Shown: positions 17,221-26,737, counted from the first letter of the stretch. The stretch: DNA of 64,000 nt from Mycobacterium barrassiae (GCF_025822765.1 NZ_JACKUK010000044.1:1985-65984), one strand, 5' to 3'. Program-made: numbers and translations. Notes: a model not told the origin generated them from the letters alone.

Positions 17221-18308
17221 AGCGGCACTTCCTCCTCGCGGCGTTGGTCGGTGGCGGTCTCCCGGATCACCCGGTGCACGAACCCGAGCTTGGCCACGAC
17301 GGGTGGCGGAATCTCGAACGGGTACAACGGATTCTTACCCATCCCGGTGTTGATTCGGTTGAAGAACAGCGACATCCACTTCCAGTCGTACAGCATCTGT
17401 TCGATGGGCTCGTCCGCGTACGACGCCAGCGGTACGACGTCGCGGGGTGCCGCGAAGCGAAGCCGGTCGGCGTGCAGAACCATGCCGGCCTCGCGGCTGG
17501 TCTCGATGGCGTCGGCGATGTGCAGATAGTGGGCGAAGCACTCGGCGAAGTCCTCCCACGGGTGCATGGTCGCGTACTCCGAGATGAAGGTCTCCCGCCA
17601 GCCGTCGGGTGCGCCGAACGTGTAGTGCCGATCGAGGGCGTCGGCGTAGCTGGTGCGTTCGTCTCCGAACAGGTCCCGGCACTGTGCCAGGTATCGGTCG
17701 GCGCCGGGGCCCGTCTCGACCAGGACGTTCTGGTAGTAGTGGCCGACCTCGTGGCGGAAGTGGCCGAGCATGGTCCGGTACGGCTCGCCGAGGCGCACGC
17801 GCAGGGATTCTCGGTACGCGTCGAGCGACTCGACCAGATCGATGGTGATGACCCCGCTGGCGTGGCCGATCACCACGCGCTCACCCTCGCTGTAACTGGA
17901 CACCAGGTCGAAGGCCAGGCCGCCGTCGCGGCGCCAGAACGGGTCGACGGGTAGGCCGAGGTCGAGCAGCTGGTAGACCAGCCGCCGCATGGCCGCGGCC
18001 GTCGGTACCAGCTTCTCCCGCGCGATGGTGTCCGAGGCGTCGGGCTCACGACGGATCAGCGCGTCGGCCTGGCAGCGGCCACGTTGGTGCGCGTCCCGCT
18101 CCTGCTCGGGCACAAGCCAATTGCAGCCGAGCGTGCGGCTCTGGGTGCAGCGGATCCACCGCCGGCCGTCGACGCTGACCGTCTCGTCGGTGACCACAAG
18201 CATCGACATCGTGGGCGGGTGAAACCCCAGCGCGGCATGGCAGGTGTGGCAGCGATCCGCCTCGAACGGCGTGAAGTTGTTGCACACGGGACAAGCGAAT
18301 GCGCGCAC
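17217..18308 (-). CDS. Zinc-ribbon plus zinc-metallopeptidase protein
   Basis: 363 residues. The N-terminus holds a four-Cys zinc ribbon (CPVCNN...CHTC, residues 6-22). HEVGHYY at 186-192 is an HExxH metallopeptidase motif, followed by a conserved Glu-rich segment (EDFAECFAHYLH) likely to supply the third ligand. This matches the putative zinc-binding metallopeptidase family found widely in bacteria without known substrate. GTG start. Coupled to the SDR downstream and divergent from the phosphatase at 18327 with only 18 bases between starts. Confidence 0.8.
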   Translation of the reverse strand: MRAFACPVCNNFTPFEADRCHTCHAALGFHPPTMSMLVVTDETVSVDGRRWIRCTQSRTLGCNWLVPEQERDAHQRGRCQADALIRREPDASDTIAREKLVPTAAAMRRLVYQLLDLGLPVDPFWRRDGGLAFDLVSSYSEGERVVIGHASGVITIDLVESLDAYRESLRVRLGEPYRTMLGHFRHEVGHYYQNVLVETGPGADRYLAQCRDLFGDERTSYADALDRHYTFGAPDGWRETFISEYATMHPWEDFAECFAHYLHIADAIETSREAGMVLHADRLRFAAPRDVVPLASYADEPIEQMLYDWKWMSLFFNRINTGMGKNPLYPFEIPPPVVAKLGFVHRVIRETATDQRREEEVPL

Positions 18309-18326
18309 GCGTCCTATGGTGTCACG

Positions 18327-18929
18327 GTGCAGTTGCTACTCATCCGGCATGCGTTGCCGCTCCGCAGCGAACCCGGGCAGGGTTCCGACCCCGAACTGTC
18401 CGAGGAGGGTATCGAGCAGGCCAAGAGGCTGCCCGATGCGCTGGCCCGCTTCCCGATCAGTCGAATCGTCAGCAGCCCGCAGATCCGGGCGAGGCAGACC
18501 GCGCAGCCGGTGGCCGACGCGCTGGGGATGGCGATCGACATCGACGAGCGGCTCGCCGAATACGACCGCGATCTTTCGCATTACACCCCGGTCGAGGAGA
18601 TCTCCGAAGAGGACATGAAGCGGCTCTTCAACGGCGACCTGCCCAGCGGGGTGGACCAGCCGGCGTTCATCGCGCGGGTCGCGGAGGGTATCGACGACAT
18701 CCTGGTGACCGCCGACCGCGAGGACACCGTCGCCGTCTTCACCCATGGCGGAGTCATCAACGCGACGGCCCACCGGGCCATGAACACCGAGCGGCTGCTG
18801 TGTGTGCAGGTCGACTACGCGGGGATCACCCGGCTGCTGTGGTCGTCGCGGCAGGAGAGGTTCTTCGTGGCGGGTATCAACGCGACCGAGCATGTATGGG
18901 ATCTGCTGCCCCGAAACCAGCAGTGGTAG
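18327..18929 (+). CDS. Histidine phosphatase family protein
   Basis: 200 residues of phosphoglycerate-mutase fold. Catalytic RHA in LLLIRHALPLRSEPG at the very start, ISRIVSSPQIRARQTA for the second Arg, and the C-terminal His in VFTHGGVINA. GTG 18327 is the natural start because the RHG strand begins two residues later. It should remove phosphate from a small molecule or peptide; the substrate is unknown. It is followed after 9 bases by the phosphotransferase gene. Confidence 0.85.
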   Translation: MQLLLIRHALPLRSEPGQGSDPELSEEGIEQAKRLPDALARFPISRIVSSPQIRARQTAQPVADALGMAIDIDERLAEYDRDLSHYTPVEEISEEDMKRLFNGDLPSGVDQPAFIARVAEGIDDILVTADREDTVAVFTHGGVINATAHRAMNTERLLCVQVDYAGITRLLWSSRQERFFVAGINATEHVWDLLPRNQQW

Positions 18930-18938
18930 ACAGTTCCG

Positions 18939-19967
18939 GTGACAAATTCGCTCGAAGGGCTTGACCTCGACGCCCTGGACCGCCACCTGCGCTCGGTAGG
19001 CATCCCTCGCACCGGCGACCTGCGCGGCGAGTTCATCTCGGGTGGCCGGTCCAACCTGACCTTTCTGGTGTACGACGACGCGTCCAAGTGGGTGCTGCGC
19101 CGTCCCCCGCTGCACGGGCTGACCCCGTCGGCCCACGACATGGCGCGCGAATGCCGGGTGGTGGCCGCGCTGCGTGACACGGCGGTGCCGGTGGCTCGCG
19201 CCGTCACGATGCTCAACGACGACTCGGTGCTCGGGGCGCCGTTCCAGATGGTCGAGTACGTGGATGGCCGCGTAGTCCGGCACACCGACCAACTCGAGGC
19301 GCTCGGCGACGAGAAGGTCATCAACGCCTGTGTCGACGCGTTGATCAAGGTCCTTGCCGATCTGCACGCCGTCGATCCAGAGGCCGTCGGGCTCGGCGAC
19401 TTCGGAAAACCCACGGGCTATTTGGAACGTCAGGTGCGGCGCTGGGGTGGCCAGTGGGAACTGGTGCGCACTGAGGACGATCCGTGTGACGCTGACGTGA
19501 AGCGGCTGCATTCGGCTCTGGGAGAAGCGATTCCGTCGCAGAGCCGCACGGCGATCGTGCACGGCGACTACCGCATCGACAACACGATGCTCGACAAGGA
19601 CGACGCGACCAAGGTGCTCGCCGTCCTCGACTGGGAGATGTCGACGTTGGGTGACCCGATCAGCGACGCCGCGCTGATGTGTGTGTACCGCCATCCGATG
19701 TTCAACCTGGTGCACGCGGACGCGGCCTGGTCGTCACCGCTGATCCCGTCGGCTGACGAGCTCGCGCAGCGATATGCCGTCGCGGCCGGCGTCGAGCTGG
19801 ACCACTGGGACTTCTACATGGCGCTGGCGTACTTCAAGCTGGCGATCATCTCCGCAGGTATCGCCTACCGCGGCAGGGAGGGCGGCGGTGTCGCCGAGGA
19901 CACCGACCAGGTCGCCGAAGCTGTCGGTCCGCTGATCAGCGCGGGTCTGGAGACGCTCAAGCGCTAG
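18939..19967 (+). CDS. APH-type phosphotransferase (Rv3761c-like)
   Basis: 342 residues of the aminoglycoside phosphotransferase/ACAD10-like fold, often misnamed FadE36 in mycobacteria. ATP-loop GGRSNLTFLVYDD at about residue 30, catalytic HGDYRIDN near 208 and metal-binding Asp in VLDWEMSTLGDP near 230. It is a kinase fold, not an acyl-CoA dehydrogenase; in ACAD10-type pathways such kinases phosphorylate hydroxy-acyl-CoA. GTG start. A hairpin repeat follows the stop. Confidence 0.85.
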   Translation: MTNSLEGLDLDALDRHLRSVGIPRTGDLRGEFISGGRSNLTFLVYDDASKWVLRRPPLHGLTPSAHDMARECRVVAALRDTAVPVARAVTMLNDDSVLGAPFQMVEYVDGRVVRHTDQLEALGDEKVINACVDALIKVLADLHAVDPEAVGLGDFGKPTGYLERQVRRWGGQWELVRTEDDPCDADVKRLHSALGEAIPSQSRTAIVHGDYRIDNTMLDKDDATKVLAVLDWEMSTLGDPISDAALMCVYRHPMFNLVHADAAWSSPLIPSADELAQRYAVAAGVELDHWDFYMALAYFKLAIISAGIAYRGREGGGVAEDTDQVAEAVGPLISAGLETLKR

Positions 19968-19990
19968 CAGCTCTGGGCGAGTTCTCACCG

Positions 19991-20048
19991 CGACCAGACG
20001 CGAAAACCCCCGACACGCCGCGAAAAAGGGGGTGTTTGTGTCTGTTCG
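19991..20048. repeat. Hairpin repeat family B, copy 1
   Basis: 58 bases between two convergent genes. Copy 2 lies at 42494-42551 and matches at 47 of 58 positions in the same orientation. The outer arms (CGACCAGACG and TGTCTGTTCG, with mismatches and a wobble) and an inner AACCCCC/GGGGGT pair predict one long hairpin. It is placed where a bidirectional terminator would be. Confidence 0.75.
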
Positions 20049-20056
20049 TGGGGAAG

Positions 20057-20434
20057 TCAGGGGCTCTGCGACTTCAGGTTGCGCTTCGCGGCGCGGCGCA
20101 GTTGCACGATGCGCGCGCTACCGACGGCGACCGTCAGCAGACCTCCGCATACCGCGGCCAACAGAATCGCCACGCCCACAGGCAGATTCCACTCCCAGAC
20201 GAAGAAGTGGATGGTCGTGGAGTCGGTGTTCTGCATGATGAACACGAGCAGCACGATCAGGATGATGAACCCGGCGATCAACGCCGCCCACAGCGCGGCG
20301 GCGCGCGTGAACTTGAGCGCCGACTCCGGTTTGACGAGATATTCACCCGGGGTGGCGACCGGATCCGGCGGCTCGCCCCTGCCGGATACCGGCGGCGGCG
20401 GCAGATCGGGCGGGACAGGCGGATCGCTGGTCAT
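20057..20434 (-). CDS. LapA-domain (DUF1049) membrane protein
   Basis: 125 residues, counterpart of Rv3760. A Pro-rich cytosolic N-terminus (PPVPPDLPPPPVSG) precedes two membrane helices (LWAALIAGFIILIVLLVFIM at about 50 and VGVAILLAAVCGGLLTVAVG at about 85). Between them is the LapA motif QNTDSTTIHFFVWEWNLPVG. The basic tail is RRAAKRN. The role is unknown; E. coli LapA acts in lipopolysaccharide assembly control, which does not transfer directly here. Confidence 0.82.
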   Translation of the reverse strand: MTSDPPVPPDLPPPPVSGRGEPPDPVATPGEYLVKPESALKFTRAAALWAALIAGFIILIVLLVFIMQNTDSTTIHFFVWEWNLPVGVAILLAAVCGGLLTVAVGSARIVQLRRAAKRNLKSQSP

Positions 20435-20563
20435 GGGTCCATCTTTGCCCTTCCGGGCGTCGAATGAAACCGGTATGGGTACTCACGCTGAGCTAAAGCG
20501 CGGCGTCACCGCCTGCATGTCGATACTGTCCATCAGATGTCGAAAGGCCGAGAGGGCTGGCAC

Positions 20564-21508
20564 ATGTCCCCTGGTAGATCGCTGCCGATCCTGGCGGCCC
20601 TGCTCGCGCTCATCGCAACGCTGACCTCGGCGTGCGGTAGCTCCAATCCGCTCGGCGGTGGGGCGATATCCGGCGATCTAAAGTCGATCGCGGTCGGTTC
20701 CGCCGACTTCACGGAGAGCAAGATCATCGCCGAGATCTATGCCCAGGCACTGGAGGCCAACGGGTTCACGGTCCGCCGCCAATTCGGCATCGGCAGTCGC
20801 GAGACCTATATCCCTGCGGTGCAAGACCATTCCATCGATCTGATTCCGGAATACACCGGCAACCTGCTGCAGTACTTCGATCCGGAGGCGACGGCGACGA
20901 CGCCCGATGCGGTATTGATCGCGCTGCTCAAAGCGCTTCCGGGCGACCTGTCGATCCTGTATCCGTCGCCGGCGGAGGACAAGGACACCCTGGCGGTCAC
21001 CGAGGAGACGGCGCAGCGGTGGAATCTCAAGTCGATCGCCGACCTCGCGAAGCATTCGCCGGAAGTGAAAGTCGGTGCGCCATCGGAGTTTCAGACCCGG
21101 GTGACCGGGCTGGTGGGCCTGAAGGACAAATACGGCTTGGACATCGCGCCCGCCAACTTCGTCTCGATCAGCGACGGCGGTGGCCCGGCGACGGTGAAGG
21201 CCCTCACCAGCGGAGCCATCACCGCGGCCAACATCTTCAGCACCTCACCCTCGATCGAGCAGAACAAGCTGGTGGTCCTCGACGACCCGGAGAACGTCTT
21301 CCTCGCCGCGAACGTCGTTCCGCTGGTCGCATCGCAGAAGATGTCGACCGAACTCAAGACCGTGCTCGACGCGGTGAGCGCCAAGCTGACCACCGAGGCG
21401 CTGATCGAGCTCAACACCTCGGTCGAGGGCAATCAGGGCATCGACCCCGACGAAGCGGCCGAGAAGTGGATCAAGGACAACGGCTTCGACCAACCGGTGC
21501 AGAAATGA
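20564..21508 (+). CDS. proX: Glycine betaine/choline-type binding lipoprotein ProX
   Basis: Solute-binding lipoprotein of an OpuC/ProU-like importer, 314 residues. The lipobox LIATLTSACGS gives a lipid-anchored Cys. The mature part has the family start IAVGSADFTESKIIAEIYAQ and the hinge region SIDLIPEYTGNLLQYF. ATG 20564 was chosen because GAGAGG lies 9 bases ahead; ATG 20537 has no ribosome site. The stop overlaps proV by 4 bases. Counterpart of Rv3759c. Confidence 0.88.
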   Translation: MSPGRSLPILAALLALIATLTSACGSSNPLGGGAISGDLKSIAVGSADFTESKIIAEIYAQALEANGFTVRRQFGIGSRETYIPAVQDHSIDLIPEYTGNLLQYFDPEATATTPDAVLIALLKALPGDLSILYPSPAEDKDTLAVTEETAQRWNLKSIADLAKHSPEVKVGAPSEFQTRVTGLVGLKDKYGLDIAPANFVSISDGGGPATVKALTSGAITAANIFSTSPSIEQNKLVVLDDPENVFLAANVVPLVASQKMSTELKTVLDAVSAKLTTEALIELNTSVEGNQGIDPDEAAEKWIKDNGFDQPVQK

Positions 21509-22611
21509 TCACATTCGAAAACGTCACCAAGAAGTATCCCGACGGCACCGTCGCGGTCGACGATCTGACGCTCGAGGTTCCGGAGGGCACGCTCACGGTC
21601 TTCGTCGGCCCGTCGGGCTGCGGTAAGACCACCTCGATGCGGATGATCAACCGGATGATCGACCCGACCTCGGGCACGCTGACCGTCGACGGCAAGGACG
21701 TCACCAAGGTCGACCCGGTCCAGTTGCGGCTCGGCATCGGCTACGTCATCCAGAGCGCAGGATTGATGCCGCACCTTCGGGTGGTCGACAACGTCGCCAC
21801 CGTACCCGTGCTGCGGGGCGAATCACGGCGCAGCGCACGCAAATCCGCGTTGGGGGTGATGGAACGAGTCGGCCTGGACCCCAAACTCGCGAACCGCTAT
21901 CCGGCACAGCTGTCGGGTGGTCAACAGCAGCGCGTCGGGGTGGCCAGGGCGTTGGCCGCCGACCCGCCGATCCTGTTGATGGACGAGCCGTTCAGCGCCG
22001 TCGATCCCGTGGTGCGAGAGGATCTGCAAACCGAAATCCTGCGGCTGCAAAGCGAACTGCGTAAGACCATCGTGTTCGTCACCCACGACATCGACGAGGC
22101 GGTCAAGCTCGGCGACAAGGTCGCGGTGTTCGGTCGCGGCGGGGTGCTGCTGCAGTACGGGGACCCACAATTTCTACTGTCCAACCCCGCCAATAGTGAA
22201 GTGTCGGCGTTTATCGGCGCCGACCGCGGCTATCGCGGGCTGCAGTTCTTCCACGCGACGGGGCTGCCGCTGCATGAGATCAGCCACGTCGCCGAGGACG
22301 ACGTCGACAGCGTGTCGTTGGCCCAGGGCGAGTGGGCGCTGGTGATCAAGGACGGCAAGCCCTACGCGTGGATCAACGCCGAGGGGGTCGACCTGCACCG
22401 CAAGGGCAAGGCGCTCTACGACAGCACAATCGGCGGCGGGTCGTTCTTCCGGCCGGACAACACTCTGCGGCAAGCCATGGACGCCGCGTTGTCCTCACCG
22501 AGCGGACTGGGAGTCGCGGTCGACGACGAGGGCCGGCTGATCGGCGGGGTGCGCGCCGACGATGTCCTCGAGGCACTCAAGGAGCAACGCCGCGTCCCGG
22601 AGCTGGGGTAG
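21505..22611 (+). CDS. proV: Osmolyte importer ATP-binding subunit ProV
   Basis: 368 residues. Walker A GPSGCGKTT (residues 32-40), signature [15 protein letters not shown], Walker B ILLMDEPFSAVD and the switch His in FVTHDIDEA. The C-terminal 130 residues hold CBS-like segments (SLAQGEWALVIKDGKPYAWI and GVAVDDEGRLIGGVRADDVL), which in OpuA-type systems sense ionic strength. It overlaps proX (ATGA) and is 3 bases from proW. Counterpart of Rv3758c. Confidence 0.9.
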   Translation: MITFENVTKKYPDGTVAVDDLTLEVPEGTLTVFVGPSGCGKTTSMRMINRMIDPTSGTLTVDGKDVTKVDPVQLRLGIGYVIQSAGLMPHLRVVDNVATVPVLRGESRRSARKSALGVMERVGLDPKLANRYPAQLSGGQQQRVGVARALAADPPILLMDEPFSAVDPVVREDLQTEILRLQSELRKTIVFVTHDIDEAVKLGDKVAVFGRGGVLLQYGDPQFLLSNPANSEVSAFIGADRGYRGLQFFHATGLPLHEISHVAEDDVDSVSLAQGEWALVIKDGKPYAWINAEGVDLHRKGKALYDSTIGGGSFFRPDNTLRQAMDAALSSPSGLGVAVDDEGRLIGGVRADDVLEALKEQRRVPELG

Positions 22612-22614
22612 TCG

Positions 22615-23280
22615 ATGCGTTATCTGCTCAACCACCTGGACGACCTGTGGACGCTGACGGTGATCCACCTGCGGCTGTCGCTGATCCCGATCCTGCTGGG
22701 GTTGATCATCGCGGTGCCGCTCGGTGCGGTCGTACAACGGACGACGACGCTGCGACGCATCACGACACTGACCGCGAGCATCATCTTCACGATCCCCTCG
22801 CTCGCGCTGTTCGTCGTTCTCCCACTGATCATTCCGACGCGCATCCTCGACGAGGCGAACGTGATCGTCGCGCTGACGCTCTACACCGTGGCGCTGTTGG
22901 TGCGAGCCGTTCCCGAGGCGCTGGACGCGGTGTCGCCCGCGGTGCTCGACGCCGCCACCGCCGTCGGCTACAAGCCGTTGGTTCGGATGCTGAAAGTTGA
23001 ACTGCCACTGGCAATTCCGGTGCTGATCGCGAGCCTGCGGGTCGTCGCCGTCACCAACATCTCCATGGTGTCGGTCGGCTCGGTGATCGGCATCGGTGGT
23101 CTCGGTACCTGGTTCACCGAGGGATACCAGGCCAACAAGAGCGATCAGATCGTGGCGGGCATCATCGCGATCTTCGTGCTGGCGGTCGTCATCGACACGT
23201 TGATCATGCTGGCCGGAAAAGCGCTGACACCATGGGCTCGCGCGGGGCGTCCCAGCCGGGTGAAGGCGGTGACCGGATGA
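22615..23280 (+). CDS. proW: Osmolyte importer permease ProW
   Basis: 221 residues with about five membrane helices. The EAA-type loop DAATAVGYKPLVRMLKVELP at about 125 contacts ProV. The first cytosolic residues HLDDLWTLTVIHLRLSLIPI fit the OpuCB group. It overlaps proZ by 4 bases. Counterpart of Rv3757c. Confidence 0.88.
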   Translation: MRYLLNHLDDLWTLTVIHLRLSLIPILLGLIIAVPLGAVVQRTTTLRRITTLTASIIFTIPSLALFVVLPLIIPTRILDEANVIVALTLYTVALLVRAVPEALDAVSPAVLDAATAVGYKPLVRMLKVELPLAIPVLIASLRVVAVTNISMVSVGSVIGIGGLGTWFTEGYQANKSDQIVAGIIAIFVLAVVIDTLIMLAGKALTPWARAGRPSRVKAVTG

Positions 23281-24044
23281 GTCCGATGACGTTCCTGCAG
23301 GAGGCGTTGGCGTACATCTTCACCGCGGCCAACTGGGGCGGCCCGGCCGGGCTTGGCGCACGCATTCTCGAGCATCTGCAGTACACGGTCATCGCGGTCG
23401 TCTTCTCGGCGCTCATCGCCGTCCCGCTCGGGATGCTCATCGGGCACACCGGCCGCGGCACCTTCCTGGTCGTCACCGGAGTCAACGCCCTGCGTGCGCT
23501 GCCGACCCTCGGCGTGCTGCTGCTCGGCGTCCTGCTCTGGGGCCTGGGATTGGTGCCGCCCACGGTGGCGCTGATGCTGCTCGGCATTCCGCCGCTGCTG
23601 GCGGGCACCTACTCGGGCATCGCCAACGTCGATCCGGCCGTGGTGGATGCCGCGAGGTCGATGGGCATGACCGAACGGCGAATCCTGCTGCGAGTCGAGA
23701 CGCCCAACGCGATGCCGCTCATCCTCAGCGGTCTGCGGACCGCGACGCTGCAGGTCGTCGCGACCGCGACCGTCGCGGCGTACGCCAGCCTCGGCGGGCT
23801 GGGGCGGTATCTGATCGACGGCATCAAGGTGCGCGAGTTCTATCTGGCGCTGGTCGGCGCGCTGATGGTGACGGCGCTGGCCTTGGTTCTCGACGCCGCG
23901 CTCGCGTTCGCGGTCTGGGTGTCGGTGCCCGGTGCGGGACGGCTTCGCCGTATGCCGCAGCCGCTGCTCAGCGACGAGGTTGCTCTGGAGTCGCGATCAT
24001 CGGCGCAACCGGTGTCGGAGCCGAGTCTTCGTCAATTACGGTAG
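23277..24044 (+). CDS. proZ: Osmolyte importer permease ProZ
   Basis: 255 residues, second permease of the same importer. It has six or so helices and an EAA loop DAARSMGMTERRILLRVETP near residue 125. The C-terminal 30 residues are a polar tail without obvious motif. It is the last transporter gene; the next gene starts 4 bases after. Two unequal permeases with one ATPase are typical of OpuC-like systems. Counterpart of Rv3756c. Confidence 0.88.
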   Translation: MSPMTFLQEALAYIFTAANWGGPAGLGARILEHLQYTVIAVVFSALIAVPLGMLIGHTGRGTFLVVTGVNALRALPTLGVLLLGVLLWGLGLVPPTVALMLLGIPPLLAGTYSGIANVDPAVVDAARSMGMTERRILLRVETPNAMPLILSGLRTATLQVVATATVAAYASLGGLGRYLIDGIKVREFYLALVGALMVTALALVLDAALAFAVWVSVPGAGRLRRMPQPLLSDEVALESRSSAQPVSEPSLRQLR

Positions 24045-24048
24045 ATGA

Positions 24049-24645
24049 GTGAGTGAAGCAGCGCGCTCAGAGCAACAGGCCACCTTTCCGGCAACCCTGA
24101 CCTGGCGTGCGCACGATGAGCCCCGGATGGAGTCGGTGCGGGTGCAGCTCTCGGGCAACCGCATCAAGGCCTACGGCCGGATCGTCGCCGCCGCCACCTC
24201 GTCGCACCCAGCATTCTCTGCGTCCTACGACCTGGTGACCGATGAAACGGGCGCCACCAAGCGGCTGTCGATGACCGTGACGCTCGCCGAGCGGGAGCGC
24301 CAGCTGTCGATCGCGCGGGACGAGGAGAACATGTGGCTCGTCCAGCAGCACACGGGAGAGACCAGTCGTGCTGCGTACGGCGGCGCGCTGGATGTCGATG
24401 TGGTGTTCAGCCCGTTCTTCAACGCCCTGCCCATCAGGCGCACCGGGCTGTATGAGCGAAGCGAATCCGTGGTCCTGCCGGTGGTGTACGTCAGGTTGCC
24501 CGAGCTGTCGGTCGAGGAAGTGACGATCAGCTACAGCAGTGCACCCGACGGCATCAAGCTGCACTCGCCGGTCGCCGAGACGACGGTGACCGTCGACTCC
24601 GAAGGGTTCATCCTCGACTATCCAGGGTTGGCAGAGCGGATCTGA
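24049..24645 (+). CDS. Putative glycolipid-binding family protein
   Basis: 198 residues, counterpart of Rv3755c. The pattern of beta strands ([36 protein letters not shown]) and the conserved segment [17 protein letters not shown] fit the family known from a Pseudomonas glycolipid-binding protein. No signal peptide is visible. GTG 24049 lies 4 bases after proZ, suggesting cotranscription. It overlaps the convergent tyrA by 38 bases. The ligand is unknown. Confidence 0.75.
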   Translation: MSEAARSEQQATFPATLTWRAHDEPRMESVRVQLSGNRIKAYGRIVAAATSSHPAFSASYDLVTDETGATKRLSMTVTLAERERQLSIARDEENMWLVQQHTGETSRAAYGGALDVDVVFSPFFNALPIRRTGLYERSESVVLPVVYVRLPELSVEEVTISYSSAPDGIKLHSPVAETTVTVDSEGFILDYPGLAERI

Positions 24646-25567
24646 TCACCCCGCCCGCCCGGCCCTCGGCGGCCAGTTCTTCGCGCCAGTTGTTCTCTCC
24701 GACCACGATGGTGACGATCTCGGGTCGGCTAAAGCTGTCGTAACGCACCCTCGCGGCGTGGCCTGCGTCGACGAGTTCGGTCAGCGGGTTGCCCTCGGCC
24801 AGCGCTGCGCGGGCCAGGTTGAGCAGGTGCAGGGTCCGGTCCAGGACGGGGAGCACCTGATCAGCGTTGGCCTCGCACATGGCGCGGACCAGATCCGGCG
24901 CGGTGGCCGCAACGCGGGTGCCATCGCGGAACGACCCGGCGGCCAGCGCGAACGCCAGCGGCACCTCACCGGCCGTCGCCGCCAGGGCCTCTGCGAGCAG
25001 GTGCGGCAGGTGCGAGATCGTCGCTGCGGCGGCGTCATGCTCGTCCGACCGGGCGGGAACCACCACCGCGCCGCAGTCCAGCGCCAGGTTCATCACCAGC
25101 GTCCAGATATCGGGGTCGACGTGATCGTCGACGCTGATCACCCACGGCGCCCCCACGAACAACCGGGCGTCGCCTGCCGCCCAGCCGGACTCCGCAGTGC
25201 CCGCCATCGGATGACCGCCGACGAAGCGGTCGAGCAGCCCGACGGCGCGGACCTCGTCCAGGACGCACGATTTCACGCTGGTCACGTCCGTCAGCGGGCA
25301 TTGCGGTGCCAGATCGCGGACGCGGCCCAGCATCTGCGCCAAGGCGGGCCCCGGCACCGCGAGCACGATGAGGGCGTTCTCTTTCGCAGCCCGGGTCAAC
25401 GCTTCGTCGAGGTCCTCGGTGGCGTCGAAGCCGTCGGCCGTCGCGGCCTGGACGGCGTCCACCGAACGGTTGTAGCCGAAGACCTCGCGTCCGGCCGCCG
25501 CGGCGGCGCGCATCACGGATCCGCCGATCAGGCCCAACCCGATCACGCAGACCGGTGTGTTCGTCAC
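24608..25567 (-). CDS. tyrA: Prephenate dehydrogenase TyrA
   Basis: NAD-dependent oxidative decarboxylase making 4-hydroxyphenylpyruvate for tyrosine synthesis. 319 residues; Rossmann [17 protein letters not shown] at the start, the substrate and active-site segment [13 protein letters not shown] (about 125), and a helical C-terminal domain. GTG 25567 gives [10 protein letters not shown] and is preferred over a TTG 21 codons earlier. No separate ACT domain is obvious. Counterpart of Rv3754. Confidence 0.9.
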   Translation of the reverse strand: MTNTPVCVIGLGLIGGSVMRAAAAAGREVFGYNRSVDAVQAATADGFDATEDLDEALTRAAKENALIVLAVPGPALAQMLGRVRDLAPQCPLTDVTSVKSCVLDEVRAVGLLDRFVGGHPMAGTAESGWAAGDARLFVGAPWVISVDDHVDPDIWTLVMNLALDCGAVVVPARSDEHDAAAATISHLPHLLAEALAATAGEVPLAFALAAGSFRDGTRVAATAPDLVRAMCEANADQVLPVLDRTLHLLNLARAALAEGNPLTELVDAGHAARVRYDSFSRPEIVTIVVGENNWREELAAEGRAGGVIRSALPTLDSRG

Positions 25568-25660
25568 CCTTCCAGCCTGGCACATCCCTGGTAACGCGCG
25601 GTATGAGCCTTGCTGCGGATTTCTGGTCAATCCCCTGGTCGGCGACTACCGTTGGCCCCC

Positions 25661-26182
25661 ATGGGAGCACAGCGTGCCGCAGCGTCGAAGCAGGCCGCCG
25701 ACCGCCCGGACGGATTCGGCGTGGCTGTGATTCGCGAGGACGGCAAGTGGCGATGCGCCGCGATGCGCTCGGCGGCGCTGACCAGTTTGTCCGCCGCCGA
25801 GACGGAGCTTCGCGAAATACGCAGTGCGGGGGCAGTTTTCGGGCTGCTCGATGTTGACGACGAGTTCTTCGTGATTCTGCGACCCGCGCCGGCCGGGACG
25901 CGGATGCTGCTTTCGGATGCCACCGCCGCGTTGGACTACGACATCGCCGCGGAAGTGCTGGAGAAGCTGGACAACGACATCAGCGAGGACGATCTGGACC
26001 CCGACGAGCCGTTCGAGGAGGGCGATCTCGGGCTGCTCTCGGACATCGGTCTGCCCGAGGCGGTGCTGGCCGTCATCCTCGACGAGTCGGACCTGTACGC
26101 CGACGAGCAGATCGGGCGGATCGCGCGTGAAATGGGCTTCGCCGACGAACTGTCGGCGGTGCTCGACCGTCTCGACCGGTGA
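25661..26182 (+). CDS. TadA-associated conserved protein
   Basis: 173 residues, counterpart of Rv3753c, which sits next to tadA in many actinobacteria. The product is very acidic in its middle (NDISEDDLDPDEPFEEGDLG). The start GVAVIREDGKWRCAAM and the end DEQIGRIAREMGFADELSAV are conserved in the family. It lies 22 bases before tadA. It may be a partner of tRNA deamination, but this is inferred from neighbourhood only. Confidence 0.8.
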   Translation: MGAQRAAASKQAADRPDGFGVAVIREDGKWRCAAMRSAALTSLSAAETELREIRSAGAVFGLLDVDDEFFVILRPAPAGTRMLLSDATAALDYDIAAEVLEKLDNDISEDDLDPDEPFEEGDLGLLSDIGLPEAVLAVILDESDLYADEQIGRIAREMGFADELSAVLDRLDR

Positions 26183-26204
26183 ACCGGTCATCGGGCCGAA
26201 GCCG

Positions 26205-26654
26205 ATGACCGACGAGGACCTGGTCCGTGCCGCGCTGGAGGCGGCGGCGATCGCCGGACCGCGGGACGTCCCGATCGGTGCTGTCGTGTGGGCCGCCGAC
26301 GGCACCGAGTTGGCGCGGGCGACCAATGCCCGTGAGGAGACGGGTGATCCGACGGCCCACGCCGAGATCCTGGCCATGCGGGCCGCCGCGGAGGTGCTCG
26401 GCGATGGGTGGCGGCTGGAGGGTACGACGCTGGCGGTGACGGTCGAGCCCTGCACGATGTGCGCCGGTGCGCTGGTGATGGCGCGGGTGGCGCGGCTGGT
26501 GTTCGGCGCGTGGGAGCCCAAGACCGGGGCGGTCGGTTCGCTGTGGGACGTCGTGCGCGACCGTCGCCTGACGCACCGCCCTGAAGTCCGCGGGGGAGTG
26601 CTGGCCGCCGATTGCGCGGCGCCGCTGGAGGCGTTCTTCGCCAGCCAGCGGTGA
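26205..26654 (+). CDS. tadA: tRNA adenosine deaminase TadA
   Basis: Zinc deaminase that converts A34 to inosine in tRNA-Arg(ACG). 149 residues; HAEI supplies the zinc His and proton-shuttle Glu (about residue 50), and PCTMCAGAL the two zinc Cys (about 83). The substrate tRNA-Arg(ACG) is encoded at 12174-12246. Counterpart of Rv3752c. A hairpin repeat follows 30 bases after the stop. Confidence 0.9.
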   Translation: MTDEDLVRAALEAAAIAGPRDVPIGAVVWAADGTELARATNAREETGDPTAHAEILAMRAAAEVLGDGWRLEGTTLAVTVEPCTMCAGALVMARVARLVFGAWEPKTGAVGSLWDVVRDRRLTHRPEVRGGVLAADCAAPLEAFFASQR

Positions 26655-26683
26655 ACCGCTTGCCTTGCGCCGTGGTGTGCGTC

Positions 26684-26737
26684 GAACGTGCGCGTACTGC
26701 GAAAAATTGGACGAGATGTCGCAGTCAGCGCACGTTC
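26684..26737. repeat. Long two-part hairpin (family C) between convergent genes
   Basis: Outer arms GAACGTGCGC (26684-26693) and GCGCACGTTC (26728-26737) pair perfectly. Inner arms ACTGCGA (26696-26702) and TCGCAGT (26719-26725) also pair. The element overlaps the stop codon of the minus-strand gene and is shaped like families A and B. No second copy is in this window. Likely a bidirectional terminator or mobile palindromic repeat. Confidence 0.7.
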
